NCBI GenBank assembly: GCA_014904985.1
Contig: MU128990.1
Coordinates: 152,423 to 216,422, forward strand
Source of the DNA: Hydnum rufescens UP504
Taxonomy: Eukaryota > Basidiomycota > Agaricomycetes > Cantharellales > Hydnaceae
Direction: 5' to 3'
DNA length: 64,000 bases
A program made the position numbers and the translations under genes. Positions 48,883 through 59,689 of this stretch are shown in pieces. The notes under the pieces were generated by a model that saw only the letters and a program-made list of their open reading frames with translations, was not told the DNA's origin and did not search any database. Position 1 is the stretch's first letter. Every line of letters starts with the position of its first letter.

Positions 48883-49691
48883 CAGTGGGAATCCTGAGAG
48901 ATTGAAACTGGTGATCCCCCAACTGTGAAGGGCTATAAGTACTACTTCCTGCACACAGCCACCACAACCCATCAGTCAGCCTCCCCAGCCACCATCACTA
49001 AGCCTCACTAAGCTGACACAGCTGTGTTATGAATCCTGTGTGCACCTCCACATGGCTGTGCCCCAACTTCCAAGGCAGTGCATGTTTGGGTACTCCAAAG
49101 GTGTCCAAAGTGTCAAAGGACCATAATGATGCTGATGGAGTAGGGATTGGGACAGGTGATGTGGATTCAGGGACTGGGGGCAGAGGAGGGGGAATCTGGA
49201 TTGGCAACTCCATGGACTCATGTGGGGAGTATGGATGCTGCGGTTCAGGTTTAAACCTGTGGAACCTGAGTTTAAACCTGAACCTGACAGGCTGGTCAGC
49301 CACTTTTTATACCTATCTTAGGTACCAATCTGGGGCAGATTTGATACCTATGGAGGTCTGTATATAGTTGGGCCCAACTCTGGCCCAAACAATTGATTAG
49401 CCTACCCCTGAGCAAGATGTGGGCCCAAATTTGGGCCCAACTAGGCCCAACTGGGCCCAAACTGGGCCCAACTGGTCCTAACCATAAATAGCAACATAAT
49501 GTATTATATAATCAATTTCCATATTTAGAGATATTACATAATCAATTTCCATATTTAGAGATATTACATAATCAAGTTCCATATTCAGACATATTACATA
49601 AGCAATTTCCATATGGGCATATTACATAAGCTTCCATATTTGAAATGATTACCTAAGCTATTATATACAGTTATATTACCTAATCTAATTA

Positions 49692-49966
49692 TATAAGCAA
49701 AAAAGTGGACAAAGGGGGGGGCCCCAGGGGGGATTTGTTGAAAGCCTTGAGCCTTATATGTTCCTCAGAATGTCTGTGTGCAAGGCTGATCCCCAGTTGT
49801 GAGATGTTTGAGTGTCACTTAATACATCACTTGTATTAAGTGACACTCAAACATCCCACAACTGGGGATCAGCCTTGCACACAGACATTCTGAGGAACAT
49901 ATAAGGCTCAAGGCTTTCAACAAATCCCCCCTGGAGCCCCCCCCTTTGTCTGCTTTTTGCTTATAT
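49692..49966. repeat. Central palindrome of E3
   Basis: Two arms of about 135 bp (to 49826, and from 49832), nearly perfect, around a 5-bp loop. Confidence 0.9.
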
Positions 49967-50263
49967 AATTAGATTAGGTAATATAACTATATATAATAGC
50001 TTAGGTAGTTATTCCAAATATGGAAGCTTATGTAATATTTCTACATATGGAAGTTGATTAGGTAATAATCCAAATATAGAAATTGATTATGTAATATGCT
50101 CATATAGAAATTGATTATGTAATATGCTCATATATAGAAATTGATTATGTAATATGTCCAAATATGGAACTTGATTATGTAGTATGTCTAAATATGGAAA
50201 TTGATTATTTAAGCAACTACTTATGGTGTACTACATAAGCACATTATTATGTAATTGATCAAA

Positions 50264-50350
50264 CCCTAACCCTAACCTCACTGGACATGGGGGTAGACGT
50301 TCCCAACCACACTCCAGACAATCCTAACCCTAACCACCAACCCTAACCAC
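50264..50350. repeat. Interstitial telomere-like CCCTAA repeats in E3
   Basis: CCCTAACCCTAACC at 50264-50277 and again near 50323-50347, followed by degenerate CCAACCACC units. TTAGGG is the usual fungal telomere repeat. Confidence 0.65.
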
Positions 50351-50592
50351 CAAACTCCAACCCCCAACCACCAACTGTCCCCAACCACCAACATAATTAC
50401 TATATTTGGCATACTACAGCATGAGGTGAAGTTGGGCCCAAGGTAGCCACAAATGGGCCCAACTTGGGCCCAAAGTCTGTGAGCTAGGGGTATTAAAGAC
50501 CCTGAGTTGGACCCAATTATGTTCCATATTGCTTGGGACTTAGTTAGGTATTAAAAATGCCTCGTTTTTCCACCTAAGGTAGGTGTCATAAC

Positions 50593-51379
50593 TGTCAGGA
50601 TCGAATTGACATTTGCTTCCGCCTAAGGACTTACCCATCGGAGTATCATTCTTCATTGACTCTATCATATGGCACCTACTTCCTCAAATGCTCTTGTCTC
50701 CTCTCTCCCTCCATTCACTACAGGGGTTATTGTCATCCTTGCCATTATTGGCATTTCTCTTATTATTATTGCCCTCGCTCTATCGGGCCTCAGCCAGCGG
50801 GCTATGGGCTGGGTAGTCAACCAGTGGCAGCATTGGTGCCCTTGTCAGCACCTGTCGTTCCCTCATTCCCCATGTGAGTCCATGGAGTTGCCAATCCAGA
50901 CTCCCCCTCCTCCTCCTCTACCCCCAGTCCCTGAATCCACATCACCTGTCCCAATCCGTACTCCATCCACATCATTACGGTCCTTTGACACTTTGGACAC
51001 CTTTGGAGTACCCAGGCATACACTGCCTTGGAAGTACATACGCTAAGGGGGATACATATGGAAGTTGGGCATAGCCATGTGGAGGTGTGCACAGGATTCG
51101 TAACACGGCTGCATCAGCTTAGTGAGGCTTAGTGATGGTGGCTGTGGAGGCTGACCGATGGGCTGTGGAGCCAGCATTCTAGGAAGATCCGGAAGGTTAT
51201 GGAAGACAGCAGAAGGTTCTGGAAGGCTGGAGGCTGTGTGCAGGAAATAGTATTTATAGCCCTTCATAGTTGGGGGATCACCAGTTTCGATCTCTCAGGA
51301 TTCCCACTGCGATAGCATGTGGTTAATTAATCTCTTTCCTCTTTCTGTTTGTGGCTTCGACGGCAGTGTCACCCTGACA
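50593..51379 (+). mobile_element. Solo LTR of the T family
   Basis: TGTCAGGATCG...GGTGACACCCTGACA-type ends (787 bp), flanked by the 5-bp duplication ATAAC on both sides, inserted in E3. Its orientation is opposite to the split T LTR. Confidence 0.85.
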
Positions 51380-51629
51380 ATAACTGGCTGACCAAGGTGG
51401 TAAATTGACCACTATTCTGGCACCAAATCTGGCAATTTACACATGTGACTATAGTTCTGGAGTTAGAAGTCACATGACTTGGCCATCAAATGAGGTAATT
51501 GGTGCAGGTCACAAGTCACATGACAGAATGTAGTGACTAAATACCATCTCCAGAAGATGTGTGAGCAGTAAATTGAAGTGAAAGGGGGCTAGGAAGGAGA
51601 TGTGGATCTAAAGCAGGATGTAAAGGGAG

Positions 51630-52077
51630 TGTTATGAGTCATACTCGTAACCTTGCTTACATATGCAGAATAATGAAGCCAATCATGCCATCACGTGACC
51701 TTCCCCCTCACTGCCATTGTGCCTTCCTCTTTCAGCACTTCCTATTATATACATCCCTCCTTTATTCAACATCCCTTTATTCATAAACCCTTTTGATCTC
51801 TAGAAGTACAAGTAGTTACTTGATGTCTCTTTAGACGATTGAGAATATATTGTCAACCAATTGAATTCCCCTTTTGCAATCTCAGTTATCGCTCATGACT
51901 CTCATCTTTAAACCTTCGCATATTAACTCTCAAGAAGCCAGTCTTCCTCATATGTACTCATCTCTCATGACCTTATGTAATGCTTCGCAACTCTCTCATC
52001 AATTGCCTTAAGGGCATTTCCTTGTATTTGACTTGATTACATAATCATATCTCTCACCTCAAGTACAACCCTTAACA
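51630..52077. mobile_element. LTR1: 448-bp solo LTR in M5
   Basis: TGTTATGAGTC...ACCCTTAACA with 5-bp duplication GGGAG (51625-51629, 52078-52082). A related copy is LTR2. Confidence 0.85.
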
Positions 52078-52594
52078 GGGAGTGGCAGAGGCAGAGACTT
52101 GAGGAGAGGGTGTAGATATTCTGTAGTACCCCCTGAAAATGTTCGCTTCCCTCATACCTCAGGTTTCAGGTTTAAACCAGAACCTGACCTGAATGAGACT
52201 GAACCTCAGGTCAGGTTCAGGTTTTGCCCTCATGGGTGATTTTGGAACCTGGTCAGGTTTAGGTTTTGCCCAAATTGGCCAAAACCCGACCAAAACCTGA
52301 CCATGGCAACCATAGCAGGGAGTGAGGGAACAACAGGTGCTGACAAGGGTGCCAATGCTGCCACTAGTTGACTACCCAGCCCATAGCCTGCTGGTTGAGG
52401 CCCAATAGAATGAGGGCAATAATAATAAGAGAAACATCAATAATGGCAAGGATGACAATAACCCCCTTAGTGAATGGAGGGAGAGAGGAGACAAGAGCAT
52501 TTGAAGAAGTAGGCACCATAGGATAGAGTTGATGAAGAATGATACTCTGATGGGTAAGTTCTTAGGCAGAAGCAAATGTCAATTTGATCCTGAC

Positions 52595-52730
52595 ACCTGG
52601 GCTGCTTGGGGGGGCCCCTTGATTGTATTGCAGGGGCCCCTGGGGGCCCCCTGGTAAAAACATCTAGTTAGATATAATAAATGCAAGGCTCATTATATCT
52701 AATATGATGCAGAAAAGTGGCTGACCAGCC
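52595..52730. repeat. Short fragment ending in an E3-type terminus
   Basis: A GGGGCCCC-rich stretch ends in AAAAGTGGCTGACCAGCCTG, the exact reverse complement of the left end of E3. It is probably a small internally deleted relative or an end fragment. Confidence 0.5.
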
Positions 52731-52744
52731 TGGGCCAGCCTGAA

Positions 52745-54302
52745 ATGAAGTGCTGTTTTCTTGCCACAATACCACACCCTAAGGATCTCTTTTTGAGGCC
52801 TTAGTCAAAGTGTAGTTAGAATTCACTTTTTCAAGTGAGAAATCATCCTGGGACTCACAGCAACTCAAGGTGCCTCAAACTGGAGGGAGGGGGAAGACTA
52901 CTGAATTTTGTGCTTCATACACCTAATATACATTCCAGACCACAATTTAATGGATGAAAAAAAAAATTGGACATAAGGGAAGCATAGGGAAAAGAAATCA
53001 AGTTAAAACCTTCAAAACTGGTGGAGATATTTAAAGATCAAGCTGAAAGGGGGAGATTGACACATTACAAGCCATTCCTCCCTTGAAACTGGACAGATTC
53101 TCTTATGTAATGGTGGAATAGGTTTCCCTGAGCCACATCTCCTTCAGACATAAGGTGGATGGAACCATATTGTTGTTTGTAATGGTGGGGAAAAGGGGGA
53201 GTTATGAGAAGGGGTGTTAAGGGTCATTTGTAGTATGAGGAGTTGATTATGTAATCAGTCAAGTACGAAGAGAATTCTTTAAGACAATTGACAAGGAGTC
53301 ATGGCACAAGGATTATGTAAGGTCACAAAAGATGAGTATGTGAGAGGAGCAAGGTGGAAGACTAATTCTCAATGAAGCTTAACAGAAGAGAAGAGTTCAC
53401 AAGAGACAAAAGGCTTAGTCATGAGAATGAGAGTTCAATCGAAGACAATATATTCTCAATCTTCTAAGGAGTGAGGTTACAAAAAGTAGCTACTTATATA
53501 CTGAGAGATCAAGGTGGGATTGGTAAGGTAGTTACTAAGAAGGGAAGGATGAATAAAGGACAGGGAGATGTCAGTGGGAAGGAGTGGATTAATAAAGAAG
53601 GAGGATTGGGAGTTGTAAGCAATGGGCGGAGAAGTCATGTGATTGTGGGAGAGCCATGGTTAATCTCATGAGGTTGCAAGTACAACTCATAACAAGGGGG
53701 TTATCTTGTGAAAAATGGAGTTTGTATCCAATTGCTTCTCCCTTGGTACCATTCAATGCACATTTTTAACAGCTTTTAGACTGTTGTTATTGAGAGTGAA
53801 TCAAATAATAATTGGTTACAAAAATCAAGAAATACTCCTTCAGAGTATGACCCATGGAGAGAAAATGCAGAGACTGCAGTTTGATCTGATAGTTTTGTAT
53901 TTGGTACTGTTCAATAGGGACAAATTGTATCTTTCTGGGTGCTATTTTCCCAAGTCAATCTGATCAAAACTGACAGATAAATTCAACAAATACTCCTTGA
54001 GGGTGTGACAACCCCTTCTTGAATCATGTGACAGGTCCACCACCAAATGTGATTCGTGGCATTACATAATGGCACATGATAGTGATACAAGGGATGGTTC
54101 AAGCCTGGAAGAGAATTGAATTTGAAGTAGGGTATAAACACACCCCTTTTTGATGTGGACTGTTGAAGTCTGGCAGACAGACAATAAATTGACTCATGTT
54201 CATGGTAGCAGAATATAGTGAAATAGTGGATTCCTGGGGAATAGGATTCCAGTTAATAAATTCATTTTGGAGGGGAAATTGGCTTCGGATGAGGTTTCTA
54301 TT
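52745..54302 (-). mobile_element. S3: LTR of the S family, truncated, split by LTR2
   Basis: Reverse complement of S2 from about 52745 to 54302. The first 25 bp of the LTR (TGTTGGAGGG..) and the ...CTTACA end are missing. LTR2 lies at 53215-53694. Beyond it the flank of copy B begins. Confidence 0.65.
53215..53694. mobile_element. LTR2: 480-bp solo LTR in S3
   Basis: TGTTAAGGGT...CTCATAACA with 5-bp duplication AGGGG (53210-53214, 53695-53699). It is in the opposite orientation to LTR1. Confidence 0.85.
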
Positions 54303-54514
54303 GTAATCAAGGTCATCATGGCTGTGTCATTTTAGGACACAGAGCGAGGAGTTTCATATGAGCACATAAAAGTCCAGGCAAAAGATGCTTCTATTCTGGC
54401 CAACCCCACAACTACAATCCTCACAGGCCACACTAATTACATAATCGTACAAGAAAGGAATAAGATGAAAGGAGGGTCCAAAGCAGACTCTAGTAATATA
54501 GACACTAAATTACA
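54303..54514. other. 3' flank of the TPR gene, nothing recognised
   Basis: About 210 bp between the S3 remnant and the stop of the TPR gene. It presumably holds the 3' UTR. Confidence 0.4.
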
Positions 54515-57500
54515 CTAATTACCCCCTAATCCTTGCTGATTTTTGAGAGAGTGTGAGACCTGTGGAACATGTCCAGTTGCTCTACGGCGATAAATACTCA
54601 TGGCCTCCTCATTTGCCTTGAGGGCCTCTTCATGGCGACCCAATTCCGAGAGACAACGCGAGAGGTTGGTAAGAGAGCGAGCAAAATCTGGGCGAAATAC
54701 TTGTGGTCGATCTGCGGCTAACAGGCGATAAAGAGTCACAGCCTCCTCATTTGCCTTGAGGGCCTTTTCATGGTGACCCAATTCCGAAAGACAACGCGAG
54801 AGGTTGGTAAGAGAGTGAGCAAGATCTGGGTGGAATACTTGTGGTTGATCTGCCACTAGCAGACGATAAATGGTCACGGCCTCCTCATTTGCCTTGAGGG
54901 CCTCTTCATGATGACTCAATTCCCAAAGACAATGTAAGAGGTTGGTAAGAGAGCGAGCAAGATTTGGGTGGAATACTTGCGGTCGATCTGTGGCTAACAG
55001 GCGATAAATGGTCACAGCCTCCTCATTTGCCTTGAGGGCCTCTTCATGGCGATCCAATTCCGAAAGACAATGCGAGAGGCTGTTAAGAGAGCGAGCGAAA
55101 TCTGGGCGGAATACTTGTAATCGATCTGCAGGTAGGAGGCGGTAAATGATCACAGCCTCCTCATCTGCCTTGAGGGCCTCTTCACGGCGACCCAATCCCA
55201 AAAGACAATGTGAGAAGTTGGTAAGAGAGCGAGAAAGATCTGGGCGGAATACTTCGGGTCGATCTGCAGCTAGCAGGCGATAAATGGCTACAGCCTCCTT
55301 ATTTGCCTTGAGGGCCTCTTGGTAGCGACCAAATCCCAAAAGACAACGCGAGAGGTTGGTAAGAGAGCGAGCAAAATCTGGGTGGAATACTTGTGGTCGA
55401 TCTGCAACTAGCAAATGATAAATTTTCATGGCCTCCTCAATTGCCTTAAGTGCTTCTTGATAGCGGCCAAATCCAAAGAATAGACAAATGGAGAGGTTGT
55501 TAAGAGAAAGAGCAAGATCTGGACGGAATAATTCCGGTCGATCTGTGGCTAGCACGCGATAAATGCTTAAGGCCACCTCACTTGACTTGAGAGCTTCTTC
55601 GTGCCGACCAAATTCCGAAAGACAACGTGAGAGGTTGGTAAGACAGCGAGCAAGATCTGGGCGGAATACTTGTGGTTGATCTGAAATGAGCAGACGATAA
55701 ATGCTCATAGCCTCCTCTGTTCTCCCAAGCGCTTCTTGATAGCGGCCAAATTCTAAGAGACGTAGGGAGAGATTGTTAAGAGAGAGAGCAAGATCTGGGC
55801 GGAATAATTCCAGTCGATCTGCAGCTAGCAGGCGATAAATGCCTAAGGCCTCCTCACTTGACTTGAGGGCCTCTTCATGCCGGCCAAATTTCGAAAGACA
55901 GCGTGAGAGGTTGGTAAGAGAACGTGCAAGATCTGGGCGGAATACTTGTGGTCGATCTGCAACAAGCAGATGATAGATGCTCATGGCCTCCTCGATTGCC
56001 CCCAGTGCTTCCTGGTGACGGCCAAATTCCAAAAGACAAAGGGAGAGGTTGTTAAGAGAACGAGCAAGATCTGGGCGGAATAATCCCGGTCGATCTGCGA
56101 CCAGCGGGCGATAAATGCTTATGGCTTCCTCACTTGACATAAGAGCCTCTTCATGCCGACCAAATTCCGAAAGATGAATGGAGAAGTTGTGAAGAGACTG
56201 AGCAAGATATGGGAGGAATGCACCCGGGTGATCTGTGGCTTCTAGGCGGTAAATCCCCACAGCCTCCTCACTCGCCTCAAGCATTTCTTGATGGCGGCCC
56301 AATTTCCCAAGATGAGTGGAGAAGGTGATAAGGGAGTGAGCGAGATGTGGGCGGAATACTTGGGGTCGATCTGCAACTAGTGGGCGAAAAATGCCCACCG
56401 CCTCCTCACATGGCTTGAGTGCCTCCTCATTGCGACCAAGGTACCAAAGACAGGCAGAGAGACTGGTGAGTGAGGAAGCAAGATCCGCCATCTCTCCTCG
56501 AAGTCTGTACAGGACCACTACTGTAGTCTGGACCTCAAGGGCTTCATCCCAAAGCCCCAAGTCCCTCAAGTTCAACACCAATTCATACATCTTTTTGGAT
56601 AGCATAGCTGAATCAAGTTCAACATGCGGGGCTTCATGCAGTTCATTCAGCAGCTGCAATGTTGCCGAAACCGTTTCGCGAAGTTGCCGCCCCGGGTTCC
56701 CAGTCTGTGGCCAGCGAGTCCCCCATCTCACAAATGGTATTTTCATATCCGTGACGGCCGAAATATCCGGCAAGATAGTGCCGACCTCCGTCGTAAGCTC
56801 GGATATCTGCGAGGTGAGGTATGCGACATGACGATCATGCCCAGTTTGTAGAGTGGTCATGCCCGGGGATCTATTTAGTCCTCATCAGTGCCCAATCCTA
56901 CCTTGAAGTAAGCACGATACGTACCTTGAGCCAGGTGATTGAGGAGTCGCTCGTAACCCTATCCCCTCGAAGCGTCTCTGTACAGCTGCACCAATCTGTT
57001 CAAACACTGCCTGACCTGCTGGACGCTCAAAAAAATCACGAAGTCCTGCAATAATTGAAGCCTGATGGGGGGTTATCATCCGACTAAACAGCTGTGGACA
57101 CAGATGGATCACTGACGGGAGTCCTTTCAGAGGGTGCCAACGGTCTTGCTGAGACTGATGGGTCTGGAAACGTAATCGTCTCTACTCTGTCCAAAGGGTA
57201 GAATACTGTGATTGAGGTAATGATCTTGATGATAACATTAGCTCGTTGGCATGAAGTGAGAACGCGTGTCTTGAATATACACTCACTTGGAATGTGTGCA
57301 AGCAATCTGTCAGATTATCTCCGTGCATCGATATCTCAGTCATAATTTTATCCCGTTGGATAGAGCCCTTCGGAAGATGTAAACGGGACCATCGTGTCGC
57401 GTCAGCATAGATGGCCATCAAGTTGCTGTAGTCATAGCCGAAAGAGACATTATGGTACAGGGAATGTACAGGAATTTGGAAGACATACCTTTTCAAAGTG

Positions 57501-59176
57501 AATAGACTTGAAGCCATCGGCGTATCATCGGGGGTGTTCCTCCCCTTCAGCCCGTCCACGAAGGAGTGAAGGAACTTTAGGACTCGAAGTAAGAGATAAG
57601 TGCATTCATCTTTTTCATCCCGCATGGTTTTAACCGCATCCCTTATCCCCGACACAACATCCAAAACTTGGGTGAGCGGTGTTATAAGCGTGAGAGGGAC
57701 AGCAGGAATATTCTCCAAGATGGAGGTCACGGCGAGAGCAACATCCCATCCTGGATCAGCGGTCTCGTTGAGGTAATCTGGGAATAGTGGCAGAGGCGTG
57801 CCTACGAGTTCAGTAAGAGGACGTTGAACGATGGAAGTGGATGATTCGTCAGAGGAGGAATCATGAAATAGGAATGATGGCGATTGGACGCTACGTCTTC
57901 TCGGTGACAAGGGTCCTCTGAAGGGCATGAGATATTGTAGGTTGGAGAGAGAGGAACGAGGCGAGGTTTGCGAGGCGATGCCAGGTGGTGCGAAGTCATG
58001 CTCACCGTGGAGATCGTCATCCCCGAATACCCTGGGCCTGGTCCCAGCGAAATCACTAGACGTGGGCAGTAAAGACAACTCCAAGTTTCGCACGGTTGCC
58101 TCATCTTCACGTGTTTCTGGTGCCAAGCCGACCGTGTTCAACCCGGAGGTTCCGCCGTCATCAGGCTGTAGCCCCAAGTCCACAGCTGCTCCATCCCCCC
58201 GACTACGTCGAGACCATGCAATGTGGTCGTCTTCTTGACGCCGAGAATGGATTTGATGCCCTCCACTACATGACCCACATCGGCAGCTCCCCTAGCTTCT
58301 TCGAGGAACTGCTCCAGCTGTGTGATACAGCCTGTGAGTATTTCAAGTGCGTGCTCCATTGCACTTGCGTCATCCAAGGGTCCCTTGAGCAGTAGCTCGG
58401 AGGTCTGGCGAAGTATCCTTTAGGGAAAGGAATATTAAAGACCCCATGGCATTAAAAAGGTACGGTACCTACGTGGATAAAACGGGCAAACCAGCGGTCA
58501 GGATGGACACATTACGATAATCTCGCTCAATCGGATGAAGTGGAAAAAGCGCTCCATCTGGAGGTACCCGGAACAACAGGAGTCGGCAGGTGGCAAATGC
58601 GTGGTTCGCGATTGACGTTAGTGAGGGTCCAAACTTCCCCAAGTCCCGCGCCTGACTTGCGATGCGCATCGCAAGGTTGAACGAGTTGGTAAGTGTCTTT
58701 GGAGGATTCGCGTGTCTCTCCAATGCCTCCTGAACAACTACGGGTTCGACAGTGAAGACAAGAGGCACACTAAACCCTGTCCGTGAGTAGATACGGGAGA
58801 CTAGAACTGGAAACATCTTACAGGTGTGATAAATCGAGGGGAGGAACATTGCGGGTGCGATTGGCGGGATGGGCGATCCACCGCCTTATCGCCTTGGCTG
58901 CTCGCTTTGAGCTCGAGCTCTTGATAAGGCATACATTGTGAGCGTGGAATATCGACTCAACGATGTGGGTCTTACCATGGGAAAATCCTCACCGACTCCT
59001 ACACACTTCATGTTGAATGTTCGACAGACCGAGCAGACATCGCTTGTCGGCCCAGACTCCAAAGGGCAGGGGGTGCATTGAAGACGGCAAGGCCAGCAGC
59101 CCTGGTCATGCGGAACATCGCTTGCCCGAGATGGAGCATGGGTCGTCGTAAGGAAGCGCCGAAATCCTTGGAACAT
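54515..59176 (-). CDS. Zn(II)2Cys6 - helical domain - TPR protein, copy B (one-base frameshift)
   Basis: Exons: 59176-58976, 58919-58822, 58769-58473, 58417-57287, 57181-56925 and 56870-54515. All phases agree only if one base is restored in the G6 run at 58195-58200; the product would then have 1,446 residues. Residues about 26-57 form a Zn2Cys6 cluster (CWPC, VCSVC, MKC). A basic helix (KRAAKAIRRW) follows, then a Ser-rich linker. Near 430-500 a helical segment (VALAVTSILENIPAVPLTL, then DVVSGIRDAV) resembles the MLKL-type four-helix-bundle N-terminus reported in many basidiomycete STAND proteins. From about 730 there are 14 TPR-like units of 46 residues (GRHEEALK..EEA..IYR). TPRs bind partner proteins; Zn2Cys6 clusters bind DNA. 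The combination is unusual. It is divergent from the 59690 gene. Confidence 0.7.
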
Positions 59177-59689
59177 GTGGTTGGGAAGGAAGTGTGGTTT
59201 GCCAGTTCAAAACAAACGGGCATGGAAAGAAAGGGCTTCCGTCTACTCTGCGACCACCAAATATTGCAAACTTGGTTCCAGTGGAATGAGATAACAGCAA
59301 GGTGGGAGGTGTATGACAAATTATATTTCTCGATTTCAGATACCTGTCCTCTAGCCGAGAGCGCCTGATTACATAATATTACGAGATCCTGCTTCTTTTG
59401 TCCAAACATAGATGGCGGTCTCTCATGTTTTGAGTCCCATCCCCTGACATTCACTCGTAATATGCTCATTTTAGAATGGCGCCATTTGCCGAAACACTTC
59501 TGGGAATACAAGCGCTGTGGCTGCTTGTTACTAACTGAATGATCTTTCTCCTTTTGTCAATGGATTCCCTGTCAACTGGTACACTCACTGGCGAAGTTCT
59601 ATGATCCATTTGGGCAGAGAAGTCCCAGAACGGAACGTACATCATCGCCCTCGAGCTTCCGCCATCATCCTCGACGTAGTATCCCAGGT
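59177..59689. promoter_or_regulatory. Divergent intergenic region, copy B
   Basis: Same head-to-head position as 8415-8762 in copy A but about 170 bp longer. Part of it (59570-59690) aligns with the 5' part of the copy A partner gene and may hold a first exon. No specific motif could be assigned. Confidence 0.4.

Larger units (their letters stand above)
49288..51399. mobile_element. E3: short foldback element with E1/E2-type ends
   Basis: Left end CAGGCTGGTCAGCCA, right end reverse complement of CACCTTGGTCAGCCA: one asymmetric pair of termini, as in E1 and E2. The left subterminal palindrome TTAGGTACC...GGGGCAGA...GATACCTA is also shared. The interior is different: GGGCCCAA-rich stretches, AATCAATTTCCATAT tandem repeats, a perfect central palindrome and telomere-like repeats. 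The solo T LTR is inserted near its right end. Without it E3 is about 1.3 kb. Confidence 0.7.
49230..52314. mobile_element. M5: TIR element in the T LTR, containing E3 and a solo LTR
   Basis: TATGGATGC at the left, GCAACCATA at the right; the flanks GTGGGGAG and GCAGGGAG agree at 6 of 8 bases. About 170 bp of M5 next to E3 are missing compared with M1, so the E3 event involved a deletion. LTR1 lies at 51630-52077. Confidence 0.75.
47077..52594 (-). repeat. LTR of Gypsy element T, split by nested insertions
   Basis: The ends are TGTCAGGGTGACACTG (47077) and ATCCTGACA (52594). LTR sequence remains at 47077-47162, 48883-49229 and 52315-52594. The intervening DNA is a 1.7-kb insertion (47163-48882) and M5 with its contents. 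The undivided solo copy at 50593-51379 confirms the LTR structure. Confidence 0.75.
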
